A stretch of DNA of 64,000 nucleotides from Polaribacter vadi (GCF_001761365.1 NZ_CP017477.1:3152001-3216000), one strand, 5' to 3'. Positions 9,023 to 19,667 are shown, numbered from the stretch's first letter. Numbers and translations: made by a program. The notes: a model not told the origin generated them from the sequence alone.

Positions 9023-9525
9023 TATTCGCTTTTAGTAAAAATATAAGTACCTAAAAAATATAATAACAACGTAAAAATACTTGAATAAATTGTATTTAAA
9101 AGTACGTTAGAAAAATTATAAAAACTAAAATTAGCAAAAGAAAAGTAGATAAGATGATGAATGATTGTTAAAGTTACTACATAATTGAAAATTTTACCAA
9201 AAGATTCTGATTTTAATTTAAAAAATGGAAAATCTGCAGGTATTTTTCTAAAATAAATTCTTACAAAAAACAATCGTATATAAGAGATGAATAAAATTGA
9301 AAATGCATGAATACCTCCTGAATCAGAAAAAAAATCAACAGAAAGACCTAATAAAAAACTGTAAAGTAAAAATGGGAATCTATTTTCTTTTAGTGGGTAT
9401 AAAAAAACAAAAACAATATATAAGTATGGATTTATAAATCCTAAAAATAAAATGTTATTCAGCACAAAAACCTGCAAAAAAAGCAGGAAAAAAAATAACG
9501 TAACCATATTAAATGGATTATTCAT
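9022..9525 (-). CDS. mreD: Rod shape-determining protein MreD
   Basis: Protein of 167 residues, almost entirely hydrophobic, with about five membrane segments and few polar loops, as expected for MreD. The sequence is poorly conserved in this family, so position is the main evidence: it sits between mreC (8-bp overlap) and mrdA (1-bp overlap). Residues such as FINPYLYIVFVFLYPL and GLSVDFFSDSGGIHAF fit MreD, where the latter is the best conserved stretch. It belongs to the elongasome and helps link MreC to the membrane. Confidence 0.92.
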   Translation of the reverse strand: MNNPFNMVTLFFFLLFLQVFVLNNILFLGFINPYLYIVFVFLYPLKENRFPFLLYSFLLGLSVDFFSDSGGIHAFSILFISYIRLFFVRIYFRKIPADFPFFKLKSESFGKIFNYVVTLTIIHHLIYFSFANFSFYNFSNVLLNTIYSSIFTLLLYFLGTYIFTKSE

Positions 9526-10342
9526 CTTGAGCTTCTAAAAGATTTATTTCTATAGTATCTAAATTTTTAATAACCTGTACAAAACCTAAATTGCTCATAT
9601 CATTAAAAAGAGTAACATCTACTTTATTGTCTGCTGTATTTCCTTTGTTAATTTTAGAGATAGTGCCTACCAAGATTCCCTCTGGAAAAATAGTAGATTT
9701 CCCTCCAGTTTCTATGGTGTCACCAATTTCTAAAGGTGCTTGTCTTGGTATGTCAGAAAGTTGAACAGTATTGTAATCTTTTCCATTCCAACTTAAAGAA
9801 CCAAAATAGTTGCTGTTTTTTAAACGAGCATTAATTTTACTGTTTCTATTTAAAATAGATTGAACTCTTGCGTAATCTCCAGAAGAATTATCTGTAATTC
9901 CAATAATCCCTTTACTATTAATTACAGCCATTTCTTTTTTTATACCTTGATTTTCACCTTTATCAATCGTTAAAAAATTAAACTCTTTATCGTAATTATT
10001 ATTGATAATTTTTGCAGTAGTAAACATATATTTCTGTTGATATTTTACAGAATCGATAACAATAGAATCGATACTAAAACTTACGGAGTTGTATTTTTCT
10101 AACAGGTTTTTTAAACGCGTGTTTTCTTCAGCTAAAAGTTTGTTTTCAGATTTCAGATTCCAATATTCAGAAATATTAGACGTTTGAGAATAAAAACCGC
10201 CAGTTATAAAATTCGCAGAATTTACAAATTTACTTTTGTGGAAATCAAGATTATTAAACGTTAACGTAAGCGAAATAAATGATAACAATAAAAAGAACAG
10301 AAAGTATTTAAATTTCTGAAAAAAATAGATGAGTTGTTGCAT
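9518..10342 (-). CDS. mreC: Rod shape-determining protein MreC
   Basis: Protein of 274 residues: one N-terminal transmembrane helix (about 12-32), a coiled-coil stretch (about 60-85, ENKLLAEENTRLKNLLEKY) and the beta-rich MreC core. Conserved core elements include FLTIDKGENQGIKKEMAVI, GIIGITDNSSGDYARVQSIL and the G-rich turn GDTIETGGKSTIFPEGILVG. MreC is a periplasmic scaffold that activates PBP2. The ATG is 18 bp after mreB; the end overlaps mreD by 8 bp. Confidence 0.97.
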   Translation of the reverse strand: MQQLIYFFQKFKYFLFFLLLSFISLTLTFNNLDFHKSKFVNSANFITGGFYSQTSNISEYWNLKSENKLLAEENTRLKNLLEKYNSVSFSIDSIVIDSVKYQQKYMFTTAKIINNNYDKEFNFLTIDKGENQGIKKEMAVINSKGIIGITDNSSGDYARVQSILNRNSKINARLKNSNYFGSLSWNGKDYNTVQLSDIPRQAPLEIGDTIETGGKSTIFPEGILVGTISKINKGNTADNKVDVTLFNDMSNLGFVQVIKNLDTIEINLLEAQDE

Positions 10343-10360
10343 TCTTAATACATAATAATG

Positions 10361-11389
10361 CTAGTTCATTAATACGTTTTTGTATTTTTTTAATTCTTTT
10401 AAAGCAATTCCTGTTCCACGAACAACAGCTCTTAAAGGATCGTCTGCAACATAAACAGGTAAATCTGTTTTACGAGACAAACGCTTATCTAAACCACGTA
10501 ACATAGAACCACCACCTGCTAAATAAATACCTGTATTGTAAATATCTGCAGCTAATTCTGGAGGAGTTTTAGACAATGTTTCCATTACAGCATCTTCAAT
10601 TCTTAAGATAGATTTATCTAAAGCCTTTGCAATTTCTCTAAAAGAAACTTGTACCTGTTTTGGTTTTCCACTTAATAAATCTCTACCTTGAACCAACATT
10701 TCATCTGGAGGTGTATCTAAATCTTCAGTTGCAGCACCAATTGTAATTTTTATTTTTTCTGCAGTAGTTTCACCCACATGTAAATTGTGTTGAGTACGCA
10801 TGTAATACATAATGTCGTTGGTAAATAAATCTCCAGCAACTTTTACAGATTGATCACAAACAATACCACCCAAAGCAATTACAGCAATTTCTGTAGTACC
10901 ACCACCAATATCAATAATCATGTTTCCTTTTGGTTCCATAATATCAATACCAACACCAATTGCAGCAGCCATTGGTTCGTAAATTAAGTAAATTTCTTTG
11001 GCATTCATATGCTTTGCAGAATCTCTTACAGCTCGTTTTTCAACCTCTGTAATTCCTGAAGGAATACAAATAACCATTCTTAATGCAGGTGGAAATAATT
11101 TTTTCTTAATAGATGGAATTTTCTTTACAAACTCCTTAATCATTTCTTCTGATGCCTGAAAATCTGCAATAACTCCGTCTTTTAAAGGACGAATAGTTTT
11201 GATGTTTTCATGCGTTTTACCTTGCATTAAATTAGCTTCCTCACCAATTGCAATAATTTTACCAGTTAGTCTATTTCTAGCAACAATAGAAGGTGCATCA
11301 ATAACCACTTTTCCATTGTGAATTATCAACGTGTTTGCGGTTCCTAAATCAATCGCAATGTCTTCCGTCATAAAATCAAAAAAACCCAT
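10361..11389 (-). CDS. mreB: Rod shape-determining actin homologue MreB
   Basis: Protein of 342 residues with the actin-fold nucleotide motifs: phosphate 1 IAIDLGTANTLI (about 11-22), phosphate 2 MIIDIGGGTTEIAVI and the adenosine motif GIYLAGGGSMLRGLDKRL. MreB filaments under the inner membrane organise the elongation machinery encoded downstream. The start is backed by the conserved MGFFDFMTEDIAIDLGT opening. A TAAATTTG box lies about 33 bp upstream, so the operon can be started independently of purH. Confidence 0.99.
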   Translation of the reverse strand: MGFFDFMTEDIAIDLGTANTLIIHNGKVVIDAPSIVARNRLTGKIIAIGEEANLMQGKTHENIKTIRPLKDGVIADFQASEEMIKEFVKKIPSIKKKLFPPALRMVICIPSGITEVEKRAVRDSAKHMNAKEIYLIYEPMAAAIGVGIDIMEPKGNMIIDIGGGTTEIAVIALGGIVCDQSVKVAGDLFTNDIMYYMRTQHNLHVGETTAEKIKITIGAATEDLDTPPDEMLVQGRDLLSGKPKQVQVSFREIAKALDKSILRIEDAVMETLSKTPPELAADIYNTGIYLAGGGSMLRGLDKRLSRKTDLPVYVADDPLRAVVRGTGIALKELKKYKNVLMN

Positions 11390-11422
11390 AAATTTATCTT
11401 GTTTTGGAGTACTATATTCTTA

Positions 11423-11430
11423 CAAATTTA
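11423..11430 (-). promoter_or_regulatory. Putative -7 box upstream of mreB
   Basis: TAAATTTG on the minus strand in the 73-bp gap between purH and mreB matches TAnnTTTG. No clear TTG lies at the ideal -33 distance, so this is a partial match. Confidence 0.4.
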
Positions 11431-11462
11431 CTAAAATTAATCTTGTAAATCTGTTAATTTTA

Positions 11463-12989
11463 TTAATGTTTAAAATGTCTTGTTCCTGTCATTACCATCG
11501 ATATATTATTGGCATTACAATAATCGATACTTAACTGATCTTTTATAGATCCTCCAGGTTGAATTACGCTTTTTATACCAGCTTTATCAGCAATTTCTAC
11601 ACAATCAGGAAAAGGGAAAAATGCATCACTAGCCATTACTGCACCCTTTAAATCGAAACCAAAAGAGGTTGCTTTTTCTATAGCTTGTCTTAAAGCGTCA
11701 ACTCTACTTGTTTGTCCTGTTCCACTTGCTAAAAGCTGATTATTTTTAGTAAAAACAATGGTATTTGATTTTGTATGCTTACAAATTTTAGAAGCAAATA
11801 ATAAATCTTTTAGTTCGCTTTCAGAAGGTTTTGTGTTTGTAGCATAAGTTAAATCTGCTAAAGTATCTGTCTTAGAATCTTTATCTTGCACCAATAAACC
11901 ATTTAAAGCAGTTCTTACATTTTGAGTTGGTAATTCTGTAGATTTCTGGATTAAAAGCACTCTATTTTTCTTTCCTTTTAAGATTGATAAAGCTTCATCA
12001 GCATATGAAGGAGCAATCACAACTTCACAAAATAATTTATGAATCTCTTCAGCAGTTGCAGCATCAATTTCTTTGTTTGCTATTAAAACTCCACCAAAAG
12101 CAGAAACAGGATCTCCAGCCAAAGCATCTAAATACGCTTGTTTAATTGTGCTTCTTTGTGCAAAACCACAAGCATTATTATGTTTTAAAACTGCAAAGGT
12201 TGGGTCTTCGCCAATAAATTCGTTCATTAAATTTACAGCAGCATCTACATCTAATAAATTATTATAGCTTAATTCTTTACCATGTAATTTATCGAACATA
12301 GCCTCTAAATCTCCAAAGAAATATCCTTTTTGATGTGGGTTTTCTCCATATCTTAATACTTTAGAAGTAGTTTGACTTGCTTTATAAACAACTTCATCTT
12401 CATTAAAATAATTAAAGATGGCAGTATCATAATGAGAAGAAACATTAAAAGATTTTGCAGCAAACTTTTTTCTTTGTTCTATGGATGTTTCTCCATTATT
12501 TTCTGATAAGATTGATAAAAACTCATCATATTGTTCCATAGATGAAACCGTAAATGTGTCTTTAAAGTTTTTTGCTGATGCTCTAATTAAAGAAATTCCA
12601 CCAATATCAATTTTCTCAACAATATCTTGTTCAGGAGCTCCAGAAGCAACTGTTTTTTCGAACGGATATAAATCAACAATAACCAAATCTAATTGAGGAA
12701 TGTTGTATTCTTTCATTTCAGCAACATCACCTTCATGATCTTGTCTGTTTAAAATTCCTCCAAATACTTTTGGGTGTAAAGTTTTTACTCTTCCTCCTAA
12801 AATTGATGGGTAAGAAGTAACATCTTCCACAGGAACCACATCAATACCTAATTCTTTAATGAATTTTTCTGTACCACCAGTAGAATAAATAGTAACATTT
12901 AAGTCATTTAGTTTTTGTACAATTGGTGCTAAACCATCTTTGTGAAATACCGAAATTAAGGCAGATTTAATCGTTTTTGAAGTGCTCAT
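11463..12989 (-). CDS. purH: Bifunctional AICAR transformylase/IMP cyclohydrolase
   Basis: Protein of 508 residues from the ATG at 12989. The open frame runs 12 codons further upstream, but the conserved N-terminus begins MSTSKTIKSALISVFHKDGL, so I chose this start. The N-terminal MGS-like IMP cyclohydrolase domain (about 8-150) contains STGGTEKFIKELG and GRVKTLHPKVFGGIL; the C-terminal transformylase domain contains LRYGENPHQKGYF, LKHNNACGFA and the terminal GGSIKDQ...NNISMVMTGTRHFKH. It performs the last two steps of IMP synthesis. It precedes mreB by 73 bp and has a good promoter. Confidence 0.98.
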   Translation of the reverse strand: MSTSKTIKSALISVFHKDGLAPIVQKLNDLNVTIYSTGGTEKFIKELGIDVVPVEDVTSYPSILGGRVKTLHPKVFGGILNRQDHEGDVAEMKEYNIPQLDLVIVDLYPFEKTVASGAPEQDIVEKIDIGGISLIRASAKNFKDTFTVSSMEQYDEFLSILSENNGETSIEQRKKFAAKSFNVSSHYDTAIFNYFNEDEVVYKASQTTSKVLRYGENPHQKGYFFGDLEAMFDKLHGKELSYNNLLDVDAAVNLMNEFIGEDPTFAVLKHNNACGFAQRSTIKQAYLDALAGDPVSAFGGVLIANKEIDAATAEEIHKLFCEVVIAPSYADEALSILKGKKNRVLLIQKSTELPTQNVRTALNGLLVQDKDSKTDTLADLTYATNTKPSESELKDLLFASKICKHTKSNTIVFTKNNQLLASGTGQTSRVDALRQAIEKATSFGFDLKGAVMASDAFFPFPDCVEIADKAGIKSVIQPGGSIKDQLSIDYCNANNISMVMTGTRHFKH

Positions 12990-13012
12990 TTTTTGTTGAA
13001 TTGTTAAGCACG

Positions 13013-13043
13013 CAAAACTACACAAACAATGAATGAATTACAA
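13013..13043 (-). promoter_or_regulatory. purH promoter
   Basis: On the minus strand TTG (13043-13041), a 20-nt spacer and TAGTTTTG (13020-13013) match the Bacteroidota consensus. The leader to the purH ATG at 12989 would be about 20 nt, which also supports that start over the longer frame. Confidence 0.6.
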
Positions 13044-13221
13044 TAAAAAGATAGTAACAAAATAGGGGAGTAGTTAACAAAAAAGAGTTTTCAGATTTCA
13101 GTTGCAGTTTAAAGTGCTATTTTGAACTTTATAAAAAGAGTAAGAAAATTAATTTCAATTCGAGTGTTCTTGGTACTTTTATGAAGATAAATACAATCTA
13201 ATACACATTAATTTTCATTTA

Positions 13222-13288
13222 GTTTGTCATTCAGAAAGAATCTACGCGTATAATTTTAAACTCGTGAAATGCTTTCAGAATAACAAAC
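13222..13288. repeat. Imperfect palindromic repeat (family B, short copy)
   Basis: GTTTGTCATTCAGAAAG (13222-13238) is matched by CTTTCAGAATAACAAAC (13272-13288), an inverted repeat with 15 of 17 positions complementary around a 33-nt centre. The outer ends resemble the larger palindrome at 48790-48899, which also starts TTTGTCATT. Confidence 0.6.
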
Positions 13289-13340
13289 TTTATAAAAAGA
13301 GTATCACTTATTTTTAATTCGTGAATGCGTGGCAAATAGT

Positions 13341-13793
13341 TTAAAACAACGTTGCAACTTGTTTACAAACATATTCTAATAATTCTTCGTCTTTTTCTGT
13401 AAACGTATTTGCTGTATGAGAATCAATATCAATTTGACCAATATTTTCGCCATCAACAAAAATAGGAATCACAATTTCAGATTTTACCTTCCAACCACAA
13501 GAAATGTAATTGTCTTGTTCAGTAACATCTTGCACCACAAAGTTTTTATTACTTACTGCAACTTGCCCACAAATTCCTTTTCCAAAAGGAATAATAGTAT
13601 GTTCAGTTTCTTCGCCTGTATATTGTGCTAATTTTAATTCTTGTTTATTACCATTTATAAAGTAAAAACCAACCCAGTCGTAATAAGAAATTTCACTTTC
13701 TAAATAATCACAAATTGCTTGTAACTTGTTTTCTTTCGATTCTTTATTTGCTATAATTGTATCAATTTCTTTTGATAAAACTTCTGTATTCAT
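13341..13793 (-). CDS. GAF-domain protein, free methionine-(R)-sulfoxide reductase-like
   Basis: Protein of 150 residues forming a single GAF domain. WVGFYF, IPFGKGICGQVA, SEIVIPIFVDGENIGQIDIDS and FTEKDEELLE match the fRMsr (YebR-type) subfamily, which reduces free Met-R-sulfoxide using cysteines. Two of the usual three cysteines are present (C75 in GKGICG and C99 in ISCGW), but the first one, normally shortly before the IPFG motif, is absent; that region reads EETEHTIIPFG. It may therefore use a two-cysteine cycle or be a sensor domain only. It is a single minus-strand gene, convergent with nothing and with no obvious partner. Confidence 0.82.
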   Translation of the reverse strand: MNTEVLSKEIDTIIANKESKENKLQAICDYLESEISYYDWVGFYFINGNKQELKLAQYTGEETEHTIIPFGKGICGQVAVSNKNFVVQDVTEQDNYISCGWKVKSEIVIPIFVDGENIGQIDIDSHTANTFTEKDEELLEYVCKQVATLF

Positions 13794-13948
13794 GCCTAAA
13801 AATTTAACGACAAAAATAAATTATAAATCTTTACTTCTTGTTAAAATTTTCCAAGAATTTATATGTTAAAATAAATATTTTTTATCAAAATTAATATTGA
13901 TAATATTTTAATTAGTGTATGGCATTACATCAATTTTATTTTAACAAA

Positions 13949-13975
13949 TTGTTTTAAAATCTTATTGTAAATTTG
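13949..13975 (+). promoter_or_regulatory. Putative promoter of the metal-uptake triad
   Basis: TAAATTTG (13968-13975) matches the -7 consensus and lies 10 nt before the ATG at 13986. The nearest TTG (13949-13951) gives a 16-nt spacer, one or two shorter than usual. Confidence 0.45.
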
Positions 13976-13985
13976 CAAGACGATA

Positions 13986-14384
13986 ATGAAACAATTTTTA
14001 ACTAAAATATCATCTTTTACACTTGCGTTTTTAGTGTTGTTTTCAACCTTTTCTTTTACGGTTGATACACATTATTGTGGAGATTTTTTAGTGGATATTT
14101 CTTTTATTGGCGAATCTGATGCTTGTGGAATGAGTATGGAAAAGATTTCTGAAAAGAAAAGTTGTTGTAAAAATGAGGTTCATCAAATTGAAGGGCAAGA
14201 TACATTGCAAACTAATAAAATTAAGAACATCACTTTTGAAAATCAACAGTTTTTAGCAGCTTTTTTTATTGCTTACAAAGATTTATTTGTAGAAGTTGAT
14301 ACTGAAAACAATTTCTATAAAAACTTTTCTCCACCTGATTTTTCTTTCGATTATCAGATTTCTTACCAATCTTTTTTAATTTGA
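13986..14384 (+). CDS. HYC_CC_PP-type small exported protein
   Basis: Protein of 132 residues with a signal peptide or N-terminal membrane segment (about 8-26). The name-giving motifs are visible: H29-Y-C31, then C47, then the C60-C61 pair in KKSCCKNE, and a C-terminal proline pair in NFSPPDFSF. From memory this family in Bacteroidota sits next to TonB receptors and HMA proteins, as here. The cysteine/histidine pattern suggests binding of a soft metal, probably copper, in the periplasm (inference). The TonB receptor starts 35 bp later. Confidence 0.78.
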   Translation: MKQFLTKISSFTLAFLVLFSTFSFTVDTHYCGDFLVDISFIGESDACGMSMEKISEKKSCCKNEVHQIEGQDTLQTNKIKNITFENQQFLAAFFIAYKDLFVEVDTENNFYKNFSPPDFSFDYQISYQSFLI

Positions 14385-14419
14385 TTTAATTTTTTAACAA
14401 TTAAATATCATCTTTTTAG

Positions 14420-16723
14420 ATGATTAAAAGTCTTGTTATCAAATTAAATCAACATAAAGTGAAAAAATATATTTTAAATAGTTTCTTGCTATTTATGCCA
14501 TTCATTCTACTTTCTCAAACTACATATAAAGGAATGATTATGGAAAAAAATAATCCTAAAGATAATTTGGGAATAGAGGGCGTTTCTGTACATTGGCTAA
14601 ACACCAATGTAAGTGCAATTACCAACAGCAAAGGGTGGTTTACAATTACTTATAAACCTGAATATAAAAAATTAGTTGTTAATTATTTAGGGTATAAAAC
14701 GGATACAATTACCATTAATAATTTGGAGCCAATTCACTATTTCTTAAAACCAGAAAGCGATTTGGAAGAAATTACGATTAGCACAAAAAGAAATCCGGTT
14801 CAAAAATCGTTTTTATCAACCACAAATATGTTTACAGTAAATGCAGAAGAATTGCTGAAAGCTGCTTGTTGTAATTTGGCTGAAAGTTTTGAAACAAATC
14901 CATCTATCGATTTAAGTTTTTCGGATGCCTTAACAGGAACTAGACAAATTGAAATGATTGGTTTAAAAAGTCCATATTTGCTAATTACGCAAGAAAACAT
15001 TCCATCTATTAGAGGTGCAAGTCAGGTTTTTGGAATGACATTTACGCCAGGAACTTGGGTAGAAAGTATTCAAATTACAAAAGGAGCAGGTTCTGTAGTG
15101 AATGGTTTTGAGAGTATTTCTGGACAAATAAATGCAGAATTGGTAAAACCATTTTCTGATAATAAATTTTTCTTGAATGCTTATGGTTCTCAAATGGGGC
15201 GTTTTGAATTGAACACACATTTTAATGAACGGATTTCAGATAAATGGCAAACAGGTTTATATATTCATGGAAATTATACAGGTCAGAAGTTTGATAATAA
15301 TGGCGATAATTTTTTAGATAGGCCATTATCTAACCAGATAAATGTAATGAATAGATGGCAATTTACAGATGCAGAAAAAGGTTGGGTAAGTTTTATAAAT
15401 GTTCGTTTTTTAAATGATGAAAAACAGACTGGTGAAATCAATTTTAATCCATCAACAGATAGAGTTTATCCAGAAACTATATTAACTGGAGATGAATTAT
15501 GGGGAAGTGAAATCGACACAAAACGTTTTGATACTTCTGTAAAATTAGGGTATGTATTTCCAGAAATGCCTTATCAAAGTTTGGGTTTTCAAACAGCTTA
15601 TAGCAATCATCAACAAGATTCTTATTTTGGCTTGAATGTATATGATATTCAGCATGAAAGTTTATATTCTAAATTACAATTAAATTCAATTATTGGCGAT
15701 ACAAGAAATCAATTTAAAACGGGTTTATCTTTTACATATGATAAATATGATGAATTGGTAAACACAACAAATTACCAAAGAAAAGAAAATTCTTTAGGAG
15801 CATTTTTTGAATATGAGTTTGATAATTTAGAGAATTTTAGTTTATCAGCAGGTATAAGAATTGATACACATAATTTGTTAGGTACTTTTATTACGCCACG
15901 TTTGCACGTAAGATATGTTCCTTGGGATAGAGGAGTTTTTAGAGCATCTGTTGGAAGAGGAAAAAGAAGTGCAAATATTTTTGCAGAAAACCAGCAATTG
16001 TTTGCAAGTTCAAGACAAATAAATGTAGATAATATTGGTGGAAATATCTATGGATTAAATCCAGAAATTGCTTGGAATTATGGAGTTTCTTACATGCAAA
16101 GATTCAACATATTTGAAAAAAATGGAGATATTACGTTTGATTTTTATCAAACAGATTTTCAAAGCCAAGTTATTGTAGATTGGGAAAATCCACAAGAAAT
16201 TTCTTTTTATGATTTAGATGGTAAAAGTATTGCGAATAGTTTTCAAGTAGAAGTAAATTACGAACTAGTAAAGAGCTTTAATCTAAGAACAGCTTATAAA
16301 TATTTTGATATTTCTACAGATTATAAAAGTGGTACTTTGCAAAAGTCAATACAGCCAAAAGATCGCTTTTTTGCCAATTTATCTTATGAAACTGAATTAA
16401 CAGAAAAGGAATCTCAGTGGAGGTTTGATGTTACCTATAATATTATTGGAGAACAACGTTTGCCAAACACAAGTTCAAATCCTACTCAATATCGATTGCC
16501 AGAAAATGTAGGATCTTATCAATTGTTAAACTCTCAAATAACAAAAGTATTTTCAAATAAATTTGAAGTATATATTGGAGGAGAAAATTTAACAAATGTG
16601 CAACAACCAAATCCTATTTTAGGAAGCGATGATCCTTTTGGTGCAAATTTTGATACTACAATTGTGTATCAGCCAATTTTTGGAAGATCTATGTATGCAG
16701 GATTACGATTTAAAATAAAATAG
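14420..16723 (+). CDS. TonB-dependent receptor, probably for a metal such as copper
   Basis: Protein of 767 residues. After an N-terminal hydrophobic stretch (about 19-33) comes a CarboxypepD_reg-like domain (about 34-112), then a plug with the cysteine pair in LLKAACCNLAESFETNPS and the SIQITKGAGSVVNGFESISGQIN segment, then a long beta-barrel ending in MYAGLRFKIK. The start is uncertain: M1 is used, but the signal peptide could start later. TonB receptors import ligands across the outer membrane with energy from ExbBD-TonB. The CC in the plug and the flanking HYC_CC_PP and HMA proteins suggest copper traffic (inference). Confidence 0.9.
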   Translation: MIKSLVIKLNQHKVKKYILNSFLLFMPFILLSQTTYKGMIMEKNNPKDNLGIEGVSVHWLNTNVSAITNSKGWFTITYKPEYKKLVVNYLGYKTDTITINNLEPIHYFLKPESDLEEITISTKRNPVQKSFLSTTNMFTVNAEELLKAACCNLAESFETNPSIDLSFSDALTGTRQIEMIGLKSPYLLITQENIPSIRGASQVFGMTFTPGTWVESIQITKGAGSVVNGFESISGQINAELVKPFSDNKFFLNAYGSQMGRFELNTHFNERISDKWQTGLYIHGNYTGQKFDNNGDNFLDRPLSNQINVMNRWQFTDAEKGWVSFINVRFLNDEKQTGEINFNPSTDRVYPETILTGDELWGSEIDTKRFDTSVKLGYVFPEMPYQSLGFQTAYSNHQQDSYFGLNVYDIQHESLYSKLQLNSIIGDTRNQFKTGLSFTYDKYDELVNTTNYQRKENSLGAFFEYEFDNLENFSLSAGIRIDTHNLLGTFITPRLHVRYVPWDRGVFRASVGRGKRSANIFAENQQLFASSRQINVDNIGGNIYGLNPEIAWNYGVSYMQRFNIFEKNGDITFDFYQTDFQSQVIVDWENPQEISFYDLDGKSIANSFQVEVNYELVKSFNLRTAYKYFDISTDYKSGTLQKSIQPKDRFFANLSYETELTEKESQWRFDVTYNIIGEQRLPNTSSNPTQYRLPENVGSYQLLNSQITKVFSNKFEVYIGGENLTNVQQPNPILGSDDPFGANFDTTIVYQPIFGRSMYAGLRFKIK

Positions 16724-16806
16724 TCCACATAGTGGAATTAAATAATTTAATATAAAAAAAATAATAAAAAGATTTCTGTTTATTAGAAATCAAAAAATCA
16801 ATAAAA

Positions 16807-17217
16807 ATGAAAAAAATATTTATAACATTAATAGTGATCTTGGTAGGTTTTACAATACAAGCTCAAGAAATAAAAAAAGATAAAAATGCAAAAGTATCTA
16901 TAAAAGTAGATGGTATTTGTGGCATGTGTAAAAAGCGAATAGAAACTGCAGCTTTAAAAACTAAAGGTGTAAAATTTGCTTTGTGGAGCCCAACAACCCA
17001 TCAATTAAATTTGATTATGGATGAACGTAAAACGGATTTGAAAGCTATTCAAGACAATATTTTAGATGTTGGTCATGATATTTTATTAGAAGATGATAAA
17101 AAAATTATAGCGAAAGATGAGGCTTATAATTCTGTGCATCCTTGTTGTAAATACAGAGATGAAGAAATTATAAAAACCCATGAAGGAGAGTTGAAAAAGG
17201 TTAAAAAACAAGAGTAA
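16807..17217 (+). CDS. Exported heavy-metal-associated (HMA) domain protein
   Basis: Protein of 136 residues with a signal peptide (about 1-20, ending IQAQ). The HMA domain (about 28-95) has the metal motif GICGMCKKRIE (C38, C41). A C-terminal extension carries a second cysteine pair, VHPCCKYRDEE. HMA domains bind Cu(I) or similar ions and hand them to partners. Lying 83 bp behind the TonB receptor, it is likely the periplasmic carrier of the triad. The C-terminal CC echoes the CC pairs in the two upstream proteins. Confidence 0.88.
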   Translation: MKKIFITLIVILVGFTIQAQEIKKDKNAKVSIKVDGICGMCKKRIETAALKTKGVKFALWSPTTHQLNLIMDERKTDLKAIQDNILDVGHDILLEDDKKIIAKDEAYNSVHPCCKYRDEEIIKTHEGELKKVKKQE

Positions 17218-17384
17218 AAATTACATCAAATTTTATAATTTATAAAAATCGATAGTGATACAAAATCTATTTTTGATATTAGCTTTTCTTTAAGTGGTTT
17301 ATATTTCAATATATTTTAAGACATACATTAAGATTAGATAAATTAGACTTAGTCGTTTTTATAAAATATAACTTATCATAAATA

Positions 17385-17429
17385 AAAAATCCGTTAGAAA
17401 ATTAATTCTAACGGATTTTTTATTTTTTT
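17385..17429. terminator. Bidirectional terminator between the HMA gene and groL
   Basis: Perfect 15-base arms, AAAAATCCGTTAGAA (17385-17399) and TTCTAACGGATTTTT (17406-17420), with a 6-nt loop and T runs on both strands. It ends both the triad and groSL. Confidence 0.88.
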
Positions 17430-17488
17430 AGAAATAAATTAAGTTACTCTAAAGCAAGAGTAAATTAATTATCTATGGCGATTCGCCA

Positions 17489-19126
<1,638 letters not shown>

Positions 19127-19132
19127 TTAAAT

Positions 19133-19166
19133 TGTTTAAAGTTCCGAGTTTCAAGTTTCAAGTTTT
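19133..19166 (-). repeat. Heptameric tract in the groS-groL spacer
   Basis: On the minus strand, in register and ending shortly before the groL ATG: ACTTGAA, ACTTGAA, ACTCGGA, ACTTTAA, ACAATTT. The 7-nt period decays toward the start codon. Confidence 0.6.
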
Positions 19167-19248
19167 CCACTCAGAATTAATAGTTTATGTAAGTTTTATT
19201 CATTCAAAAGTTGCTACTGAAAATTACAACTGCGAACTGAACACTTTT

Positions 19249-19524
19249 TTAGATGATCGCTAAAATATCAGATTCACGCATCATTAAATAATCAGTTCCA
19301 TCTAATTTTAAATCAGTTCCCCCATATTTACCATACAAAACAGTGTCTCCAACTTTTACAGTTAAAGGCTCATCAACTTTACCATTACCAACTGCAACTA
19401 CAGTACCTTTTTGTGGCTTTTCTTTTGCGTTGTCTGGTATAATTAATCCAGAGGCTGTTTTTGTTTCTGCTGGTGCAGGTTCTACAAGAACTCTATCTGC
19501 TAAAGGTTTAATGTTTAATCCCAT
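19249..19524 (-). CDS. groS: Co-chaperonin GroES (10 kDa)
   Basis: Protein of 91 residues, the usual size. It shows the GroES pattern [20 protein letters not shown], the mobile loop [24 protein letters not shown] and the C-terminal [16 protein letters not shown]. It caps GroEL during folding. It is the first gene of groSL, with a 143-bp upstream gap that carries an inverted-repeat promoter element. Confidence 0.99.
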   Translation of the reverse strand: MGLNIKPLADRVLVEPAPAETKTASGLIIPDNAKEKPQKGTVVAVGNGKVDEPLTVKVGDTVLYGKYGGTDLKLDGTDYLMMRESDILAII

Positions 19525-19590
19525 ATTTTTATAAATTTTAACCTGTTTAAAACAGGTAGGTTAATTAATTAATTTTTACATGTAATATTA

Positions 19591-19622
19591 GTCAGAAATT
19601 GTGCCATCAACCTAAAACTGAC
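19591..19622 (-). promoter_or_regulatory. Candidate heat-shock promoter/operator upstream of groS
   Basis: On the minus strand GTCAG, 22 nt, then CTGAC; inside is TGATGGCACAATTTC. It lies about 70-100 nt upstream of the groS ATG. It is not a CIRCE element (no TTAGCACTC arms). Function is inferred from position and symmetry only. Confidence 0.4.
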
Positions 19623-19667
19623 AATTTTACTTTGAATGATTTTTTAAGCTAAATTAAGTGTATAAAA

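Larger units (their letters stand above)
12990..13340. other. Gene-free 351-bp gap between purH and the GAF protein
   Basis: It holds the purH promoter (13013-13043) and an imperfect palindrome at 13222-13288. Otherwise it is AT-rich, with no open frame that looks coding. Confidence 0.7.

Noticed and set aside
12990..13025. Upstream extension of PurH by 12 residues
   Set aside because: It overlaps the predicted promoter and the conserved PurH start is MSTSKTIKS.
19591..19622. Sigma-54 promoter upstream of groS
   Set aside because: TGGCAC is present but the required GC at -12 is missing (GA instead), so it is not called as such.
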